A stretch of 31,555 nucleotides of DNA. It comes from CAZCPB01 sp964540295. Its GTDB lineage: Bacteria > Planctomycetota > Phycisphaerae > Phycisphaerales > UBA1924. Below are positions 1 through 8,359 of this stretch, in pieces. The stretch's first letter is position 1. Every line of letters starts with the position of its first letter. Both the position numbers and the translations under genes were made by a program. The notes under the pieces were generated by a model. The model saw only the letters and a program-made list of their open reading frames with translations. It was not told where the DNA came from and ran no database searches. The stretch spans positions 1-31,555 of the forward strand of contig CAZIMT010000017.1 of assembly GCA_964540295.1 (NCBI GenBank), in the 5' to 3' direction.

Positions 1-486
1 GGCCTGGTCTTTAAGGCGGCGAAGGATCTCGGCGGAGACTTCCGGCGGGGAGACGACGAGCGCCGGGGCTTTGAGATCTTCTGTGCCTTGCGATCTGGTC
101 ACGCGAACGCGGGCGGTGTTGTTCGCGCCTTCGACGACCTCATAGCCGAGGTACTGAAGGTCGTCGGCCGCGTCTTTGAGCGATCGGCCCATCAGGCGTT
201 TGATGCTTGCGATGGTGGAGCGTGGGAACGAGCTTGCGTTGTCGCGAGCTTGGTGGCCGACGGTCGTCGTGAACGTGGGAGGAGTGTTCGAGCCGATCTT
301 TGAGGCGCCGATCTCGTAGCGAACAACGCTAGGCAGGAGTGGGCGTCCTTGCGGATCGGAAATGATCCTCGGCCCGTGCTGGTCGGCGATGGCGACGAGG
401 CTGTTGGTGGTTCCGAGGTCGATGCCGACGATCGGATCGAGGAGAGAGGGAGGGTGAGATCGCTCGGTGAAAGGCGGGCGGGCCAT
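1..486 (-). CDS. hscA: Hsp70 chaperone, HscA-like (partial, C-terminus off the left edge)
   Basis: The first 162 codons of an Hsp70-family ATPase are present; the rest lies beyond base 1. After a short N-terminal extension the protein has the first phosphate-binding motif GIDLGTTNSLVAI, then LLPSVV and IASIKRLMGRSL, which open the actin-like nucleotide-binding domain. The variants SLVA and LLPSVV are more like HscA, the chaperone for iron-sulfur cluster transfer, than DnaK, which usually has SCVA and TPSVV. The ATG at 484-486 is the first start ahead of the conserved region. It is divergent from the lipoprotein gene at 631, so the 144 bases between them must hold both promoters. Membership of the Hsp70 family is certain; the HscA assignment is likely but the substrate-binding half cannot be seen. 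Confidence 0.9.
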   Translation of the reverse strand, partial: MARPPFTERSHPPSLLDPIVGIDLGTTNSLVAIADQHGPRIISDPQGRPLLPSVVRYEIGASKIGSNTPPTFTTTVGHQARDNASSFPRSTIASIKRLMGRSLKDAADDLQYLGYEVVEGANNTARVRVTRSQGTEDLKAPALVVSPPEVSAEILRRLKDQA

Positions 487-630
487 GTCCGAAGAATAGG
501 TCTGGGCAGCGATCGATCGGTGATTTGCGAGCGCGGCTCGTCGTGCCGAAAGAACGCGCTAAGATTGGCGGGCTCGACAGCAGAGGCTGCGGGCGTAATC
601 GCACGCAACTTTTTAGGGAAGGATTCGGAT

Positions 631-1215
631 ATGAACACTCGTACATTGCTCGCGTTGGGTTTGTCGGCGTCGCTGTTGGCGGTTGGCTGCGAGGATAAAA
701 AAGATCCCGCGAAGACCGTGACCGGGGCGACTGGCGCCGCTGCCGATAAGGTCAAGGAGGCTGGGGCCAAGGGCACCGATAGCGTCAAGGACGCCGCGGC
801 GAAGGGCACCGAGGCTATGAAGGATGCTTCTGTCAAGGGCACCGAGGCTGTCAAGGATGCGGCCTCAAAGGGTACCGACGCGGTGAAAGACTCCGCTGCG
901 ACCGCGATGGCGAAAGTAAAGGAAGAGGGCTCGAAGTGGGTCAGTGACATGGTTGAGAAGCAGTGGCCAGCCGCGAAGGCGTCGCTGGCTGACTTGGACA
1001 AGAAGGCCGCAGATGTCAAGGATCCGGTCCTCAAGACTAAGATCCTCGATGCCGTCAAGAGCCTGAACGTCGAGCAGACCGAGATCGAGAGCTTGGTCGG
1101 CAAGCTCAAGGACGCCAAGGACAGCGATTACAGCGCGCTCTTGGCCTCGTTGAAGGACAAGTTCGCCAGCTTCATGAAGAAGCTCGACGAAGTCAAGGCC
1201 ATGATTCCCAAGTAA
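631..1215 (+). CDS. Small lipoprotein with 11-residue amphipathic repeats
   Basis: A 194-residue protein with a typical lipoprotein signal peptide: basic N-terminus, hydrophobic stretch and lipobox LAVGC with Cys20 as the probable lipidated residue. Residues 36-100 are built from lysine/alanine-rich 11-residue units of the form KGT(D/E)(A/S)(V/M)KDAA; four of them are encoded by 33-bp units from 772 to 903. The rest is predicted alpha-helical and charged. The 11-residue periodicity resembles group 3 LEA proteins and apolipoprotein/synuclein-type amphipathic helices, which lie on membranes or act as shields under stress; function here is unknown. The ATG at 631 is chosen because a purine-rich ribosome site (AGGGAAGGA) lies 7 bases upstream and the signal peptide starts there. 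A clear intrinsic terminator follows at 1292-1324. Confidence 0.85.
   Translation: MNTRTLLALGLSASLLAVGCEDKKDPAKTVTGATGAAADKVKEAGAKGTDSVKDAAAKGTEAMKDASVKGTEAVKDAASKGTDAVKDSAATAMAKVKEEGSKWVSDMVEKQWPAAKASLADLDKKAADVKDPVLKTKILDAVKSLNVEQTEIESLVGKLKDAKDSDYSALLASLKDKFASFMKKLDEVKAMIPK
772..903 (+). repeat. Four in-frame 33-bp tandem repeats in the lipoprotein gene
   Basis: Units at 772-804, 805-837, 838-870 and 871-903 each begin GGCACCGA or GGTACCGA and encode KGT-x-x-x-KDxxx. They differ mostly at third codon positions and a few residues, so they are old, selected duplications rather than a fresh expansion. Confidence 0.8.
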
Positions 1216-1291
1216 GCGATCGGGAAGCGACGCGATCGAGCGTGAGCTCGTTCGAGGTTGTTCTCGTTGAGAACAGAAGATGTTCTTTGTA

Positions 1292-1324
1292 CCGGGCGTG
1301 AGCGATCACGCTCGGTTTCTTTTT
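1292..1324 (+). terminator. Rho-independent terminator after the repeat lipoprotein
   Basis: A 10-bp stem (CCGGGCGTGA at 1292-1301 with TCACGCTCGG at 1306-1315, one G-T pair, GCGA tetraloop) is followed by TTTCTTTTT. It lies 77 bases after the stop at 1215. On the other strand there is no T-run after the stem, so it serves the plus-strand gene only. Confidence 0.85.
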
Positions 1325-1392
1325 GGAGCTGGTTTTTTCGAAGAGCCGGTTTCGTCGATCCGGGCCTTCACAGAGCCGTAGGCCAAGCGTCC

Positions 1393-1782
1393 CTAATCGC
1401 GGAGCACGACCACGTTGCTGCTGTTGGCGTGGGGCTCGTCGGTGTATCCGACGTTCATGGTCCATGACGGCTCGGCAGGCGTGGGGGTCGCGGTTGGGGC
1501 GGCGGTTGAGATTGCGGTCACGCGCGAGAAAGTGAGCGTTGAGCGAATTTCCATAGGTTTCTTGCTTGTGTAGTCGAGGTAGGTGAGGGTGCCGGTCCAA
1601 GGCTTGCCGGTGAGCGTGTAGAGGTCGGCGGGAAGGACGCGGGGCACGAGGCTGGCGCGGTCGCGTGGAGTGAGGTGGCGGAACTTCGTCGCCGAACTCT
1701 TCGCGCAGCCTTGCAAAGTCACGAGCGCGACCGTTGGTGCGAGCGTCAGGACGAAGACGTTAGATCGTGCGCGGTTCTTTAT
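1393..1782 (-). CDS. Probable lipoprotein with no canonical start; possibly decayed
   Basis: An open frame encodes a lipoprotein-like N-terminus: KNRAR, then a hydrophobic stretch, then lipobox VTLQGC. The body contains WTGTLTYLDYTSKKP and YTDEPHANSSNVVVLRD, which from memory resembles small uncharacterised lipoproteins that are usually longer. The frame from the lipobox back past 1880 has no ATG, TTG or suitable GTG; the only GTG (1720-1722) lies inside the signal peptide and leaves too short a leader. The best-placed initiator is an ATA at 1780-1782, 8 bases after GGGGAAG. The frame ends at a TAG (1393-1395) but would continue for 28 more codons to 1306. Both features suggest a gene recently damaged, or a rare ATA start. 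A gene finder would probably call 1393-1722 from the GTG. It lies between gyrA and the terminator of the plus-strand lipoprotein. Confidence 0.5.
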   Translation of the reverse strand: MKNRARSNVFVLTLAPTVALVTLQGCAKSSATKFRHLTPRDRASLVPRVLPADLYTLTGKPWTGTLTYLDYTSKKPMEIRSTLTFSRVTAISTAAPTATPTPAEPSWTMNVGYTDEPHANSSNVVVLRD

Positions 1783-1886
1783 GCGGTCGACTTCCCCAGT
1801 GAGGGCGGAGTGTTTCGCGTGCTGTTGGTGCGCGGATTCGCGCTCGAGCTCTGGACGCTCGCTCGCCGAAGTGGAACTTAGGCTTT

Positions 1887-4640
1887 TCAGCCGGGCGTGA
1901 TGGGCGGGTTTCCAGCGGTGGGTCCGGGCGCGAGATTGGCCGCCGGGCCTGGCTCGCTTTCGTTGACGCGAGCTGTGGAGATGACCTTGTCGTCGTCGTT
2001 GAGCCCGACGACACGCACCCCCTGCGTCCCTCGGCCGTACTGGCTGATGGTGTTCGCGGCCATGCGTACGAGCTGCCCTTGCTTGGTGATGACGACGACG
2101 CCGTCGGTGTCGCGCACGCCCAAGGCCGACACGGAGCGTCCATTGCGCTCGGTGATCTTGATGTCAGCCCGGCCCTTGCCGCCGCGTGACTGCGAGCGCA
2201 TCTTGCCCTCTTCGGGCTGGACGCGGTACTCGTCCACCGGCGTGCGTTTGCCGTAGCCGTTCTCGGTGATCGTGAGCAGCGAGAGCAACGGGTCGGCGGT
2301 CATGAGGTCGCCGTCGGCGTCGGGCTCCATGTTGATGGTGACGACGCCGACGACCTGATCGTCGTCGGCGAGTTCGATGCCTTTGACCCCGGCCGCTGAT
2401 CGGCCCATGAGGCGGACGTCTTCTTCGTTGAAGCGGATGGCCGAGCCGGTCGCGGAGACGAGCAGGAGATCGTCGTTACCGTCGGTGAGCGTGACGTCGA
2501 GCAGCGCGTCGCCTTCTTTGAGCCCGACGGCGATGATGCCCGATTTGTTGACGTTGCGGTAGTCCTTCAGCGGCGTGCGTTTGACGATGCCGCCCTTGCT
2601 GACAAAGGTCAGGTAGTTCGAGCCCTCTTCGAAGTTCTTCACCGCGAGGAACGCGCAGGTGCGCTCGCCGGGCTTGAGCCCGATGAGGTTGACCATCGCG
2701 CGGCCTTTGGACGTGCGGCTCATCTCGGGGACTTCGAAGACCTTGATGAGGAAGACGCGCCCGGTGTCGGTGAAGCAGAGCAGGTCGTCGTGCGTGCTGG
2801 CCACGAACAGGTGTTCGATGAAGTCGTCGTCCTTGGCGTCGGAGGCGCGGATGCCCTTGCCGCCGCGGTGTTGCTCGCGGTAGGTGTCCAGCGGCACGCG
2901 CTTGGCGTAGCCCTGATGGCTGATGGTGAGGGCGACGTCCTGCACGGGGATCAGCTCGGCGATGGATACGTCGGCCTCGCCTTCTTCGATGCGGGTGCGG
3001 CGCGGCGAGCCGTAGCGAGCCCGCATCTCGACGCAATCCGCTTTGATGATCGCCAGCACGCGGGCGCGGTCGCCGAGGATCAGCTCGTAGCCCTCGATCT
3101 CCTGCGTGATCTGCGTGTACTCCCCGACAAGCCGCTCGATCTCGAGCCCGACGAGCTGCAAGAGCCGCATCGAGCCGATGGTCTCGGCCTGAATCCGCGA
3201 GAGCGCCACGCCGCCCTGAGCTTCCGCGGCCTTCAAGCGTGCGAGCAGGCGAGCGGGGAGCTTGGCGGCGTGCGGGTGCGTGGAGGCGATGCGGAACTTG
3301 CGAGCCATCAACGCCTGGATCGCTTCTTCGCGCGTGCGGCTTGCGCGGATGAGGCGGATCACCTCGTCGATGTCGCACACGGCGTAGATCATGCCCTCCA
3401 GGACGTGAGCCTTCTTCTTGGCTTCGCGCAGCAGGAACGAGGTCCGCCGCCGGATCACGTCCTCGCGGTGTGTGATGTAGCAATCGATCAGCTCGCGCAG
3501 GCTGAGCGTCCGCGGCTGGCGGTTTACCAGCGCGATGTTCATGATGCTGAACGTGTCCTGCAGGCTCGTGAACTGGTAGAGCTGGTTCTCGACCACGCGC
3601 GGGTCGGCACCCTTCTTGAGCTCGACCACGATCCGCGTCTGGGCCTCGCGGCCTGATTCGTCGCGAACGTCCGAGACGTCCTGGATCCGATCATCGTCCA
3701 CGGCCTCGACGATCTTCTTGAGCAGCGCTTCCTGCGAGCTGTTGTAGGGGATCTCTTCGATGACGATCTGCTGGCGGTCGGTGTTCTTCGAACTCTCGGG
3801 CCCGCCTAGCGGCTCGATGCGCACCGTGCCGCGCACGTATACGCGCCCACGGCCGGTGGAATAGCCGTCCACGATCCCGCGGCGGCCCATGATCATGCCG
3901 CCGGTGGGGAAGTCGGGGCCCTTGATGCCGTGGCGCACGACGGTGCCGTCGGCGTCCACCACGTCGGTCATCAGCTCGCCCATCGTCACCGACGGCGTTT
4001 CGAGCACGCGGATGATCGAGTCGAAGACTTCGGTCGGGTTCTGCGGCGGGAGGCTGGTCGCCATGCCGACCGCGATGCCGATGCCACCGTTGATGAGCAG
4101 GTTGGGGAAGCGCCCCGGCAGGACCATCGGCTCCATCAGGCGGTCGTCGTAGTTGGGCTGGAAATCGACCGTGTCGAGCTTTAAGTCCGCGAGCAGGTCC
4201 ACCGCGGCGTACATCATCCGCGCCTCGGTGTACCGCATGGCGGCTGGCGGATCGCCGTTGATCGAGCCGAAGTTGCCCTGCGGGTCGATGAGCGGCACGC
4301 GCATGCGCCAGCGCTGAGCCATGCCGACGAGCGTGGGGTAGACGATCGCTTCGCCGTGCGGGTGGTAGTCGCCCGAGGTGTTGCCAGCGATCTTGGCGCA
4401 CTTGAGATGCTTGCGGCCCGGCATGAGTCGCAGGTCGTTCATCGCGACGAGGATGCGCCGCTGACTCGGCTTCATCCCGTCACGAACATCGGGCAACGCC
4501 CGGTCCATGATCGTGCTCATCGCGTAGGTGAGATAGCTGTCTTGCAGCTCACGGCGGATGTCGAGTTCGACAATCCGGTCGTTGAGGTTCGCGGGCAGAT
4601 CGCTGGGAAGGCTGTTGTCGAGCGGGCCTGATTCGGGCAT
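1887..4640 (-). CDS. gyrA: DNA gyrase subunit A
   Basis: A full-length GyrA of 917 residues, slightly longer than the E. coli protein (875). The N-terminal breakage-reunion domain (about 30-500) includes DYHPHGE, GNFGSINGD and the catalytic Tyr137 in AMRYTEAR. The C-terminal beta-pinwheel carries the GyrA-box as QHRGGKG near residue 590, with a related QSRGGKG later; this separates GyrA from ParC. The start at 4638-4640 (MPESGPLDN) has GGAG 9 bases upstream, and the reading frame further upstream does not look coding. There is no acidic C-terminal tail; it ends in a Pro/Gly-rich segment. The two positions that bind quinolones through the magnesium-water bridge (E. coli Ser83 and Asp87) are Ala98 and Pro102 here. 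GyrB is not in the window. Confidence 0.97.
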   Translation of the reverse strand: MPESGPLDNSLPSDLPANLNDRIVELDIRRELQDSYLTYAMSTIMDRALPDVRDGMKPSQRRILVAMNDLRLMPGRKHLKCAKIAGNTSGDYHPHGEAIVYPTLVGMAQRWRMRVPLIDPQGNFGSINGDPPAAMRYTEARMMYAAVDLLADLKLDTVDFQPNYDDRLMEPMVLPGRFPNLLINGGIGIAVGMATSLPPQNPTEVFDSIIRVLETPSVTMGELMTDVVDADGTVVRHGIKGPDFPTGGMIMGRRGIVDGYSTGRGRVYVRGTVRIEPLGGPESSKNTDRQQIVIEEIPYNSSQEALLKKIVEAVDDDRIQDVSDVRDESGREAQTRIVVELKKGADPRVVENQLYQFTSLQDTFSIMNIALVNRQPRTLSLRELIDCYITHREDVIRRRTSFLLREAKKKAHVLEGMIYAVCDIDEVIRLIRASRTREEAIQALMARKFRIASTHPHAAKLPARLLARLKAAEAQGGVALSRIQAETIGSMRLLQLVGLEIERLVGEYTQITQEIEGYELILGDRARVLAIIKADCVEMRARYGSPRRTRIEEGEADVSIAELIPVQDVALTISHQGYAKRVPLDTYREQHRGGKGIRASDAKDDDFIEHLFVASTHDDLLCFTDTGRVFLIKVFEVPEMSRTSKGRAMVNLIGLKPGERTCAFLAVKNFEEGSNYLTFVSKGGIVKRTPLKDYRNVNKSGIIAVGLKEGDALLDVTLTDGNDDLLLVSATGSAIRFNEEDVRLMGRSAAGVKGIELADDDQVVGVVTINMEPDADGDLMTADPLLSLLTITENGYGKRTPVDEYRVQPEEGKMRSQSRGGKGRADIKITERNGRSVSALGVRDTDGVVVITKQGQLVRMAANTISQYGRGTQGVRVVGLNDDDKVISTARVNESEPGPAANLAPGPTAGNPPITPG

Positions 4641-4830
4641 GCGAGGAAGCTCCAGGGTGGACCGCAGATGATAGGTTGGTTGAGCCTCGAGATGCCGGAT
4701 TCTTTGCGTGTTTCTGAGGGTTTCCCAAGAGTGAATTCCCTGAAGGTGCAGGCCGCGGTGAGAGGAGGGCGGGGGCAAGTTGAGCGGCGTGGTTGGCGGC
4801 GGGCGGGGAGTTCGCTAGGCTTTTCTCTGC

Positions 4831-5144
4831 ATGAAACTCTCGCCTCGTCAAGCCTGGTTTTGTTCATCACGCTGATGGTCTTTGCGATGTCGCTCCTGAT
4901 CTCGCTGGCCATGCCGCTCGTGAACTTTGGAGTGGAGAGGTTTGTGCTGACGCGGAGGCTGCGGAGCTGGGGGACGGCCGCGTTGGTGGCGTGGCCGACG
5001 GCGTATGTGGTGGTGTCAGCGGTGCGGCGGATCGTGGCGCGGGTGAGCGAGCGAGCGAGCTCCTCGACTCACCCGTTTCGTTGGTTCAGCGGACAACCGC
5101 TTGGACCATCGTGTAATCATCCGTCAGCGGTCTGCCAGCCGTGA
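4831..5144 (+). pseudogene. DUF2798 membrane protein with a frameshift in a TTTT run
   Basis: The ATG at 4831 opens MKLSPRQAWF and then hits a stop after 14 codons. A neighbouring frame continues with a two-helix membrane protein: LFITLMVFAMSLLISL, then a WGTAALVAWPTAYVV segment and VRRIV. Together these match the layout of the DUF2798 family (MKL-x-P-R at the start, two helices, and a PxA...P/A-VRR end). Adding one T to the run at 4858-4861 joins the two halves without a gap, giving about 104 residues. Either the gene is inactivated, or the base is a sequencing slip, or a shorter product starts at the ATG at 4875 (MVFAMSLL). The end overlaps the convergent phosphatase gene by 59 bases, which suggests that its natural stop may also be shifted. 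No strong ribosome site is visible before 4831. Confidence 0.6.
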
Positions 5145-6267
5145 AGAACGAGAGGTCCGCGGTGAGTCGGTCGAGCAGCGTTGCGTTCTCGGCGCTTCGG
5201 TCGGTGACGTGGTCGACCACGCGTGAGATTCCGAAGCGGCCTTCGGGGCCGCGCAGGTCGGGAACGCCGTCGGTGTAGACGAGGAGCCGCGCAGAGTGGG
5301 GGAGATTTATGCGCTCGATCTCCCATGATTTCAGAGGGAAGGCCGATCCGACCCAGGGGCCGCTGGAATTGAGAGGCTCGGGCGCGGGGTTGCGTTCGGT
5401 GTGCGGTTCGGTGTGGCGGCCCCAGAGGAATGCCGCGGGGTGGCCAGCGTTGACGTAGGAGAGCTGCCTCGCGGCACGGTCGATGAGCGCGACGAAGGCG
5501 GTGACGAAGCGGTCGGGCGTGAACGCGGCCATGGTGCCAGCGAGGCGATCGATCACGGCCAGCGGGTCGAACCCATCGGAGATGTTGGTCTGGAACGCGG
5601 ACTTGACGCTGGCGGTGAGGAGCGCCGCCGAGACGCCGTGGCCGCAGGCGTCGGCGACGATCACGGCCACGCGATCAGGGCCGACGTGGGCGAAGTCGTA
5701 GAAATCGCCGCAGAGTTCGCTGCAGGCTTTCGAGCGTGCGTGAAGTGTGATGCCGTCGAACTCGGCGGTAGTGGGCCCGAGCATCGCGTTCTGCACGATC
5801 TTGGCCTCGGCGAGCTCTTGCTCGATCCGTCGCAGGTGCATCGACTCGGCCTCGCGCAGGCGGCGAAGTTCGAGGCAGCGTTCGACCAGCGTCATCAGCA
5901 CTTGGCGATCAAAGGGCTTCTGGATGAAATAGAACGCGCGGTCTTTGATCGAGCGGACAAGCTGCGCGTCGGGGTCGGTGTGCGAGCCGGTCATGAAGAT
6001 GACATCGACGCCGGGGCGTGCGGCGCGGATTCTCTCGACCACCTCAAAGCCGTCCATGCCGGGCATGCGGATGTCGCAGATTACGAGGTCCGGGCGGAAG
6101 GTCGGCGTGAGCATGATCGCTTCTGCGGGCGAAGACGCGGCAGCGACGGCGTGGTGAGATTCCAGCACGCGCTCGGCGGCGCGGAGCACGCCCGGCTCGT
6201 CGTCGACGATCAGTACGCGAGCTTGCCGACCGGTGGAAAAGATGCCGGTTTGAGGAAGTTGCTTCAT
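5086..6267 (-). CDS. Response regulator with SpoIIE/PP2C-type Ser/Thr phosphatase output
   Basis: A 393-residue protein. Residues 17-125 form a receiver domain with all key residues: Asp22/Asp23/Glu24 (VDDE), phospho-acceptor Asp65 (VICDIRMPGMDG), Thr93 (MTGS) and Lys117 (QKPF). A helical linker (about 125-165) leads to a PP2C-like SpoIIE phosphatase domain (about 170-390) with metal-site motifs CGDFYDF, VADACGHG and YTDGVPDLRG, plus VNAGHPAAF. Such proteins dephosphorylate an anti-sigma-factor antagonist when the receiver is phosphorylated, in RsbU-like partner switches; the target is not in the window. Its ATG overlaps the TGA of the upstream histidine kinase (ATGA at 6264-6267), so the two are translationally coupled and most likely cognate. 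Confidence 0.92.
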   Translation of the reverse strand: MKQLPQTGIFSTGRQARVLIVDDEPGVLRAAERVLESHHAVAAASSPAEAIMLTPTFRPDLVICDIRMPGMDGFEVVERIRAARPGVDVIFMTGSHTDPDAQLVRSIKDRAFYFIQKPFDRQVLMTLVERCLELRRLREAESMHLRRIEQELAEAKIVQNAMLGPTTAEFDGITLHARSKACSELCGDFYDFAHVGPDRVAVIVADACGHGVSAALLTASVKSAFQTNISDGFDPLAVIDRLAGTMAAFTPDRFVTAFVALIDRAARQLSYVNAGHPAAFLWGRHTEPHTERNPAPEPLNSSGPWVGSAFPLKSWEIERINLPHSARLLVYTDGVPDLRGPEGRFGISRVVDHVTDRSAENATLLDRLTADLSFFTAGRPLTDDYTMVQAVVR

Positions 6268-8153
6268 ACGGAAGGCCCCGGCGTCGGTCGAGTCGGTGAT
6301 TCGGGCTTCGATGCGGCCAGATCCGACGCGGCCCGATCGGGGGCGGCTGGCGATGACGATGATTGAACCGGCAGCACGATGCGGACCTTCGTGCCGCGGC
6401 CGAGATCGCTCTCGAAGGTGAGATGGCCTTGTGCGGCCCAGATGATGTCGCGGCAAACCGACAGGCCGAGCCCGTTGCCGTTGGATTTGGTGGTGAAGAA
6501 AGGCTCCTGCACGCGCTGCAGGTTCTCGCGAGGGATGCCGCAGCCCGTGTCGGCGATCTCGACGATGACCGCGTCGTTCTCGACGGAGGCGTCGATAGCG
6601 AGTTGGCCGCTGGCGGTCATCGCGTCGCGCGCGTTGGAGATGATGTTCAGAAAGACCTGCTCGATCTCGTGCTGGCTGACGAGGACCGCGGGGAGGCCGG
6701 GGGGCAGTCGGTCGTGCACGGTGATATGGCGGCGTGCGAGCCCGTCGCCGAGGATGGCGAGCGCGGAATCGACGGCGACGCGGAGGTCACCGGTGCCCGA
6801 AGGTCGGGCGGCCTGACGTGCGAAGCTCAGCATGCCCCCGAAAATCCGGCAACACACGCGCATGGACCGCTCGATGTGCCCGAGGTCGGTCGCGAATCTT
6901 TTGGCGTTAAACTGTCCGGACTCGACCTCTTCGCGGAGTTGTTGGACCAGCGGCAGAGCCGCGCCCATCGCGTTGTTCACGTCGTGGGCCACGCCGCGGG
7001 CCAGCTCCGCCATCGCTTGCTTTCGCTCGGTTTCAAGCACTTTAGCGTGCAGTGTTTCGGTACGCCGCGAGTTCTGCATGGCGACGGAAGCCTGCGGCAG
7101 CAGCGCGGCGAGGAGCTGGGCTTCGTAGAGGCCAAAGGTGCCGGGGTGGAGCGCGGAGACCTTAAGCAGCGCGAGCGGGCCGTCGCGGAGACGGAGCGGT
7201 GCGCAGAGGATCTCGTTCTCGATCGCCGAGCCGTTGCTGCTCGGGGCGTTCGGGGCGATCGTGGTGTTGGGGACGCTCGAGATCGATCTGTCCAAGGGTT
7301 GCAAGCCAGCCGTGAACTCGACGAGTGACGCGAGGTCGGCGGGGGTTTCGTCCGACCATGCTGTCCACACGCCGCTGCGCCGGGTGATCCCCCACACCGC
7401 GCCGTCGGCGGTCGCGGAGATCACGGTGTCGCTCATCGGCAAGCGCCGGCCGATCCGTTCGCTCTTTCCCTTGCGCCACGCGATCTGTTCGGCCACGATG
7501 TCGAAGTGCTGGTCCAGCTCGTCGCCGATCAAGAGCGTCGCGGAATGGTCGTACTCGGTGAGCGAACGGAGCCCGTCGAGGATCTGGTAGAACAGATCCT
7601 GAGGCCTGATCTGCACGAGAACCTTGCGGTCGATGCGGGCTCGGACTTCGAGCATCCGCTCGCGCTCGATGTGGGCGACGCAGGTGTTGACGACCATGAC
7701 GACGCGGTTCAAGGCGTCGCGTTCGCGCGAGCTGGGCAGGCCTGTCGCGTGCTGCACGGCGAGCACGCCCCAGGCTCGGCCGCGGCGCCGGATGGTGGCG
7801 AGCATGAGCCCCGACGGCGCGGGGTGGTCCTCGCCGCGCGTGAAGGCGGCCAGCGTGCTCAGGTCCCACTCCTTGCCGCGCTGGTCCGAGACGAGCAGGC
7901 GTGCGGCGCGTGAGCCCGGGGTGACGGCCGCGATGCACGCGGCGGGCGCGGCGAAGAACGCGGCGGTCGCGCGCATCGCGACTTTGAGCGCGCGTTCAAC
8001 GTCGCGTGCCGGTCGAAGCTGGCTGTCGAGGTCGTTGAGGAAGCGGAGCAGACGCAGCTCGTCCATCTCGCGATAGACGTGCCCGGGCCGACTCACAGAC
8101 GCAGACGGCGACGGCGTATCCTCGTGGCTCGAACTGATCCGCGGTTCGGGCAT
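6264..8153 (-). CDS. GAF-domain sensor histidine kinase
   Basis: A cytoplasmic kinase of 629 residues from the ATG chosen here. The N-terminal half has two GAF-like regions (about residues 25-180 and 190-370) and no membrane segment, so it should sense a soluble signal. A HisKA-like dimerisation helix carries the H-box in LARGVAHDVNNAMG with phospho-acceptor His390. The ATPase domain shows the N-box FLNIISNARDAM, G1 ADTGCGIP, F-box EPFFTTK and G2 GNGLGLSVC. The start is uncertain: ATG 8153 has AGGGA 11 bases upstream; an ATG pair at 8264-8267 and a TTG at 8324 would add a low-complexity leader. It has no receiver of its own; the signal should pass to the overlapping receiver-phosphatase gene downstream. 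Confidence 0.9.
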   Translation of the reverse strand: MPEPRISSSHEDTPSPSASVSRPGHVYREMDELRLLRFLNDLDSQLRPARDVERALKVAMRATAAFFAAPAACIAAVTPGSRAARLLVSDQRGKEWDLSTLAAFTRGEDHPAPSGLMLATIRRRGRAWGVLAVQHATGLPSSRERDALNRVVMVVNTCVAHIERERMLEVRARIDRKVLVQIRPQDLFYQILDGLRSLTEYDHSATLLIGDELDQHFDIVAEQIAWRKGKSERIGRRLPMSDTVISATADGAVWGITRRSGVWTAWSDETPADLASLVEFTAGLQPLDRSISSVPNTTIAPNAPSSNGSAIENEILCAPLRLRDGPLALLKVSALHPGTFGLYEAQLLAALLPQASVAMQNSRRTETLHAKVLETERKQAMAELARGVAHDVNNAMGAALPLVQQLREEVESGQFNAKRFATDLGHIERSMRVCCRIFGGMLSFARQAARPSGTGDLRVAVDSALAILGDGLARRHITVHDRLPPGLPAVLVSQHEIEQVFLNIISNARDAMTASGQLAIDASVENDAVIVEIADTGCGIPRENLQRVQEPFFTTKSNGNGLGLSVCRDIIWAAQGHLTFESDLGRGTKVRIVLPVQSSSSPAAPDRAASDLAASKPESPTRPTPGPSV

Positions 8154-8359
8154 CGGCTGCTCGTTCCCTTCACTGTGCTCCTCAAGGCTGCGCGGTGGAG
8201 GAGGCCGTTCGTCCTGCGATCGGGCGTGATCGGTCGTGATCGGGCGTTGCCCACGACCCAGCATCATTGGAGAGAGGAACGGGCCGGGGTTTGCGGCGCT
8301 GACCGAAGTTCCAATTACGAGCAACGCGCTGCAAAATTATAGAGGTCGGCGTTGTGAAG

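Noticed and set aside
2790..3656. Long plus-strand frame opposite gyrA
   Set aside because: Shadow of gyrA, with no domain pattern.
5401..6366. Long plus-strand frame opposite the response regulator
   Set aside because: It is the antisense of a clearly recognised gene and has the usual composition of a high-GC shadow frame.
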